Shown: positions 59,805 through 64,000 of the stretch, piece by piece
How the letters are laid out: the number at the start of each line of letters is the position of its first letter
How positions within the stretch are numbered: the stretch's first letter is position 1
Assembly: GCA_963730735.1 (NCBI GenBank)
Contig: CAVSSX010000012.1
Location: 1 to 64,000 of the forward strand
Length of the DNA stretch: 64,000 nucleotides
Direction of reading: 5' to 3'
Source of the DNA: CAVSSX01 sp963730735
GTDB taxonomy: Bacteria; Actinomycetota; Acidimicrobiia; Acidimicrobiales; RAAP-2
Position numbers and translations under genes: made by a program
The notes under the pieces: model-generated
Database searches by the model: none
What the model was told of the DNA's origin: nothing
Seen by the model: only the letters and a program-made list of their open reading frames with translations

Positions 59805-62004
59805 GTGACCACCGCCCCCGACCCCCGCACGCCCCCCGCCCCGGCCCGTCGGCCGACGGTGCTCGAGTCCCACGGCGACCGACGGATCGACGACTGGTTC
59901 TGGCTCCGCCAGCGCGACGACCCCGAGGTCATCGAGCACCTCCGGGCCGAGAACGCCTACACCGAGGCCGTGCTGGCCCCCCTCGCAGCCCTACGGCAGC
60001 GCCTGTTCGACGAGATGGTGGCCCGGATCGAGGAGACCGACCTGTCGGTGCCCGTCCGACGGGGGCCGTGGTGGTACTACAGCCGCACCGAGGAGGGCCG
60101 GAACTACCCGGTCCACTGCCGACGGCCGGCGGCCGAGGGGTACGACCCACCGTCCGACCAGGCCGACGGGACGGTCGCCGACGAGCAGGTCCTGCTCGAC
60201 GAGAACCTGGAGGCCGGCGGCCACGACTACTTCGCCGTGGGCGTGCTGTCGGTCAGCCCGGACCACCGCTGGCTGGCCCTGGCCACCGACACCTCGGGGG
60301 CCGAGAAGTTCGACCTGGTGTTCCGGCCGCTCGGCGACGAGGCGGCGGCCCCGGCGGCCACCGAGACGGTGTCCGGCGTCTACTACGGCCTGGCCTGGGC
60401 CAACGACTCGTCCAGCGTCTTCTACACCCGGGTCGACGAGGCCATGCGCCCCTACCAGGTGTGGCGCCACGTCCTCGGCCAGGATCCCTCCACCGACGTC
60501 CTGGTGCGCGAGGAGGCCGACCGCCGCTTCAACGTCGGCGTCGGGCGGACCAAGGACGACGCCTTCGTGGTCATCGGGGCCGAGAGCTCGACCACCAGCG
60601 AGTCCTGGGTGGTGCCGGCCGACGAGCCCTCGACCCCACCCCGGTTGGTGGCCGGCCGGCGCCCGGGGGTCGAGTACGCCGTCGAGCACCACCCCGCCGC
60701 GGGCGGGACCTTCCTCCTCCTCACCAACGACGGCGCCGAGGACTTCCGCCTGGTGTCGGCGCCCGAGGCCACGCCGGGGCCCGAGCACTGGACGCCGGTG
60801 CTGGCCCACCGCCCCGGCAGCCGGCTCGAGGACCTCGACGTCTTCGACCGGTGGCTGGTCGTGGGCGAGCGGACCGGCGGCGAGGCCCGCATCCGGATCG
60901 TCCCCCTGCCCGAGGACCCCGCCCCCGACGCCCCGTTCGGCGACGATCCGCTCTCGTCGAGCTGGCTCCTCGACACCGCCGATCACCCGGCCACGACGTG
61001 GGTGGGTGCCAACCCCGAGCTGTCGTCGCCGCTGGTGCGCTACGGCGAGACCTCGCTCGTCTCGCCGAGCGCCGTCTTGGACCTCGACGTGGCCTCCGCC
61101 ACGCCGATCCTCCGCAAGCGCCAGCCGGTGTTGGGCGGCTACCGACCGGACGACTACCGCACGTCACGCCTGTGGGCCACGGCCGAGGACGGAACGAAGG
61201 TCCCCCTGTCGATCGTCCACCGGGCCGACCTGCTCGAGCCCGGGGCGGCGCCCGGGTCGGCCCCGGCCACCCCGGCCCCCTGCCTGCTCTACGGCTACGG
61301 GGCCTACGAGCACTCGGTCGACCCGATGTTCTCGTCGCTCCGGCTGTCGCTGCTCGACCGGGGGTTCGTCTTCGCCATCGCTCACGTCCGCGGCGGCGGC
61401 GAGCTCGGGCGCCCCTGGTACGAGGACGGCAAGCTCATGGCCAAGCCCCACAGCTTCAGCGACTTCGTCGCCTGTGCCCGGTTCCTGGTCGATGCCGGCT
61501 TCACCACCTCCGAGCGCTTGGTGGCCCGGGGGGCGTCAGCCGGCGGCCTGCTCATGGGGGCGGTGGCCAACCTGTGGCCCGAGGGGTTCCGGGCCGTGGT
61601 GGCCGAGGTGCCCTTCGTCGACTGCCTCACCACCATGCTCGACGACAGCCTCCCGCTCACCGTCGGCGAGTGGGAGGAGTGGGGCAACCCGGCGGCCGAC
61701 GCCGAGGCCTACGCCGTCATGAAGTCGTACTCCCCCTACGACAACATCCGCCCGGTGGACGCTGGACGGGACGCCGGTGCGCTACCCCGACCTCCTGGTC
61801 ACGGCGGGCCTCAACGACCCCCGGGTCGGCTACTGGGAACCGGCCAAGTGGGTGGCCAAGCTGCGGGCGGCCAACCCGGCCAACCGGGTGCTCCTCAAGA
61901 CCGAGCTCGAGGCCGGTCACGGTGGGCCTTCCGGTCGCTACGACGCCTGGCGGGACGAGGCGATGGTGGTGTCGTTCGTCCTCGACGCCGTCGGCCTGGC
62001 CTGA
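59805..62004 (+). CDS. Prolyl oligopeptidase family serine peptidase (oligopeptidase B-like), apparent frameshift
   Basis: 732 residues after correction. Cytoplasmic S9 peptidase: N-terminal DDWFWLRQRDDPEVIEHLRAE, beta-propeller, then the catalytic domain with CLLYGYGAYEHSVDP, FVFAIAHVRGGGELGRPWYE, nucleophile motif VARGASAGGLLMGAVAN, LLVTAGLNDPRVGYWEPAKW (Asp) and LEAGHGGPSGRYD (His). An extra base near 61761 shifts the frame between SPYDNIRPVD and RYPDLLVTAGLND. The strong similarity of GYGAYEHSVDP and RGGGELGRPWYE points to oligopeptidase B, which cuts after basic residues in short peptides. GTG start, divergent from sufB. Confidence 0.9.
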
Positions 62005-62044
62005 GCAACGGTCGACGAGACCTCGGCCCGATCGGCGGCGTCGG

Positions 62045-62999
62045 TCAGGTAGTGGGTGGGTTGAAGGTCATGGTGAAGGGGACGCCGTAGCCGGCGGGCA
62101 GGACCACCGGCTCGCCCGAGACCGTCACCGTGGCGGCACTCGGCGCGCCGAGGAGCACGGTGTTGATCCCGCTGAGCTTCACCGTCTGCTGCTCGCCCGG
62201 CGTGAGCGTCATGGCCAGCGGCGAGGTCCCGGTGGCGGCCGAGCGGACCTGCACCCAGCAGTTCCCGGTCGTGGCGGCGATGGTCACCGTGTAGTCGTCG
62301 GCGGTCATCGTGTAGCTGGCCGTGGTGGCCGTCGACGACGTGGCCGTGAAGGCCGGGGGCGCCGTGGTGGTGGTCGTCGTGGCGTGGGTGGCGCCCTTGG
62401 CGGTGGTGCCCTTGGTGGTCGTCCCGTTGGTCGTCGACCCGTGCTGGCTGTCGGCGTTCGACGAGCTGTGGGACCCGCCGGACGGGACGGTCGTCGCCGG
62501 CGGCGTGCTGTGGTGGCTGCCCGAGCGGGCCCCGACGTACGCCAGCCCGGCGGCCACCACCACGACCACGGCGGCCACGGCGATCGGGGCCCCGAGACGT
62601 CGGGGCCGATGGTTCATGGCCGACATGGCCCGCAGTCTGCGTCCGTTGACCGCCCCGTGGCGCGTGGGGCCCGTCGCCCTCGCGCAGCGTGGCGTCCTCG
62701 AAGACCAGCGGTCCCTCGCTGCCGTAGGCCCTCGGCGGGGGTGGGATGGCGTGCGAGCCGATCGGTCCGACCGGCGGGTGGAGCCGCTCCGGCGCCGCCG
62801 CCGAGGCATCCCCCGAGTCGGGTCCGCCCAGCACCCGCACCCCGGTCGGCGACCGCATCCCCTGCAGCGTCTCGATGGTGTGGCGGTACCCGTCCACGGA
62901 GTGGACCTCGTCGGAATTGCGGCGTCGGGCCGCCCACACCACGACCGCCGCCACGACCACGACGACCACTGCGACGACCACCAGGATCATTGCCCCCAT
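62045..62999 (-). CDS. Two-TM protein with RodZ-like (DUF4115) extracellular domain, apparent frameshift
   Basis: 317 residues after removing one base in the CCCC run at 62653-62656. There is a first membrane segment at the very N terminus (MILVVVAVVVVVVAAVVVW), a soluble linker of about 90 residues, and a second segment (IAVAAVVVVVAAGLAYVG). A Ser/Thr/His-rich spacer with KGTTAKGAT follows, then a beta domain with GNCWVQVRSAATGTSPLAMT, VLLGAPSAATVTVSG and VLPAGYGVPFTMTF, which resembles the RodZ C-terminal DUF4115 module. Without the correction it would be two overlapping genes. Function unknown; a cell-envelope role is likely from topology. Confidence 0.65.
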
Positions 63000-63099
63000 T
63001 CAACAGGACGGGGCAGGCAAATGACACCGCGTCGTCACCGAGCGATCCGGCGAAGCCGATGGCACGCTGGTGCCGGCGGGAGGGCGGCACGGGCGATGC

Positions 63100-63140
63100 T
63101 TGCAACCCCAGTTGAAGAGCGCTACTGTCTGGCCCACAAT
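63100..63140 (+). promoter_or_regulatory. Promoter region of the TetR gene
   Basis: Two possible pairs with 17-bp spacing are seen: TTGCAA (63100-63105) with TACTGT (63123-63128), and TTGAAG (63112-63117) with CACAAT (63135-63140). The first fits TAnnnT better. A GAGGAG ribosome-binding site (63142-63147) follows, so this gene has a normal leader. Confidence 0.45.
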
Positions 63141-63153
63141 TGAGGAGCTGGCG

Positions 63154-63753
63154 ATGACACAGGCGGGCAAGGTGGACGGACGGCGGGTCCGTAGCCTTCG
63201 AACAAGGAACGCGATACTCGACGCGTTCATGGATCTGGTGGGTGACGGAGACCTCGCCCCGACGGCGCAGCGGATCGCTGACCGTGCGGGGGTGTCGATC
63301 CGGTCGGTCTACCAACACTTCACGGATGCCGAGGGGCTGTTCACCGAGGCACTCCTACGCCTGCTGGCCAGGACCGAGGAGCTGGCCGTGGCCATCGATC
63401 CGACCTGGCCACGACCTCGACGTCTGGCGGCGTTGGTCGACGAGCGGGCCGAGATCTTCGAGATGATCACGCCCTTCAGCCGGGCGGCGTTGGCCCTCGA
63501 GATCCAGCACCCGGCGCTCGAGGACGGTCGGCGCCGCCTGGCGGCGATCGCCCTCGACGAGGTCAGCCACGTGTTCGCCACCGAGTTGGCGCAGTACCCC
63601 GAGCCGGCGCGCACCGAGCTCCTGCGGGCGATCGACGCCGTGAGCACGTGGTCGGCCTGGCACCACGTCCGTGAGGGTGGCTGCCCGATCGAGGCGACCA
63701 AGCAGGTCCTCCACCGGTCCCTCTCGCTGTTGCTCAGCGGGGCGTCGGTCTAG
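63154..63753 (+). CDS. TetR family transcriptional regulator
   Basis: 199 residues. N-terminal HTH: RSLRTRNAILDAFMDLVGDG, APTAQRIADRAGVSIRSVYQ and HFTDAEGLFTEALL. The ligand-binding domain has no recognised subfamily. The ATG is chosen by the GAGGAG ribosome-binding site 6 nt upstream. The gene is flanked by the divergent two-TM protein gene and the convergent rmlC, so the two-TM gene is the nearest candidate target; this is inference. Confidence 0.9.
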   Translation: MTQAGKVDGRRVRSLRTRNAILDAFMDLVGDGDLAPTAQRIADRAGVSIRSVYQHFTDAEGLFTEALLRLLARTEELAVAIDPTWPRPRRLAALVDERAEIFEMITPFSRAALALEIQHPALEDGRRRLAAIALDEVSHVFATELAQYPEPARTELLRAIDAVSTWSAWHHVREGGCPIEATKQVLHRSLSLLLSGASV

Positions 63754-63759
63754 CCAGTC

Positions 63760-63786
63760 GGCCGTCCCGGCGGCGCCACGACGGCC
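63760..63786. terminator. Hairpin between the TetR gene and rmlC
   Basis: GGCCGTC (63760-63766) / GACGGCC (63780-63786), 7-bp perfect stem with a 13-nt loop in the gap between two convergent genes. Confidence 0.35.
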
Positions 63787-64000
63787 TACCGCATCGGGCG
63801 GAGCCACTCCTCGTTCAGGTGCGCATCCCGACGATAGGGCCGCAGCCCCGCCGGGAGGTCGCCCCGCCGGGGGTTCGACTGGTCCCGGTTCGAGAGCACC
63901 GGCGTCGTCACGCCCCAGTCGGCGCCGACGTCGGGGTCGTCCCAGGCCAGACCGAGCTCGTCCGCCGGGTTGTAGTAGTTGTCCACCAGGTACCAGAGCA
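63786..64000 (-). CDS. rmlC: dTDP-4-dehydrorhamnose 3,5-epimerase, C-terminal part (gene continues past the window)
   Basis: About 71 residues are visible, open to the window edge. LWYLVDNYYNPADELGLAWD, DPDVGADWGVTTPVLSNRDQ and the end with LPYRR-like residues match the C-terminal part of RmlC, the cupin epimerase in dTDP-L-rhamnose synthesis. The catalytic His and Tyr are outside the window. dTDP-rhamnose feeds cell-wall linker or exopolysaccharide synthesis. Neighbouring rml genes would be expected beyond the right edge. Confidence 0.82.
   Translation of the reverse strand, partial: LWYLVDNYYNPADELGLAWDDPDVGADWGVTTPVLSNRDQSNPRRGDLPAGLRPYRRDAHLNEEWLRPMR

Noticed and set aside
59678..63115. 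A 1145-residue plus-strand frame over the oligopeptidase gene
   Set aside because: Wrong-frame shadow; the oligopeptidase motifs are in another frame.

Overview
The window is GC-rich chromosomal DNA from an actinobacterium, most likely of the class Acidimicrobiia. The reasons are the housekeeping gene content and order, two luciferase-like oxidoreductases of the F420 type, a SUF iron-sulfur system with a Rieske protein, DrrAB- and LCP-type proteins, frequent ATGA/GTGA start-stop overlaps, and many TAnnnT -10 boxes lying 6-9 nt in front of start codons (leaderless transcripts). No phage, insertion sequence, CRISPR array or rRNA operon is visible, so this is mainly core chromosome.

Layout. 1-7.4 kb: the 3' end of an arylsulfatase, tRNA-Asn, then sigA, dnaG and ppdK on the minus strand. 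7.75-9.6 kb: a two-gene ABC-2 exporter behind a strong, operator-like promoter. 9.6-14.1 kb: glyS, hemW, recO, a small membrane protein and uppS. 14.1-16.3 kb: a DinG-type helicase. 16.3-25.6 kb: a tightly coupled minus-strand run of era, a CNNM/CorC protein, ybeY, phoH, a HIT protein, a small HTH protein, rsmE, dnaJ and hrcA (with a CIRCE operator), then lepA. 25.8-28.7 kb: rpsT facing holA, folP and a thioredoxin/TPR protein. 28.8-44.8 kb is more accessory: a kinase-like protein, PAC2, an LLM oxidoreductase, corA, an RHH-VOC-methyltransferase operon, an acyltransferase, an FMN-binding split-barrel protein, an Rrf2 regulator, zwf, a HhH glycosylase, thiE, a catalytically degenerate hydrolase, an acyl-CoA dehydrogenase, a metallo-beta-lactamase-fold protein and a glycogen-debranching-type enzyme. 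44.9-59.8 kb is a dispersed SUF locus: sufC-sufS-sufU on plus; a second sufC, a Rieske protein and sufD on minus; and sufB with a small Cys-rich gene on minus 7 kb further on. Between them lie an LCP protein, a purple acid phosphatase, a TetR-SDR-LLM group, a COG4705-type membrane protein and a crotonase. 59.8-64 kb: an oligopeptidase, a two-TM protein with a RodZ-like extracellular domain, a TetR regulator and the 3' end of rmlC.

A striking property of the sequence is that thirteen conserved genes, several of them essential, are broken by single-base indels. I count sixteen events, fifteen insertions and one deletion. Removing one base each time restores family-typical protein ends and operon overlaps, so I read most of them as uncorrected assembly errors rather than pseudogenes, and I annotate the reconstructed genes with full coordinates.

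The most interesting regulatory signals are: three CTAG boxes spaced exactly 8 bp apart at the promoter of the ribbon-helix-helix gene; a dyad between sufB and the peptidase gene; a palindrome over the -10 box of the ABC exporter; and a classical CIRCE in front of hrcA. The most interesting genes are the duplicated sufC, the small Cys-rich protein behind sufB, and the RHH-VOC-methyltransferase cassette.
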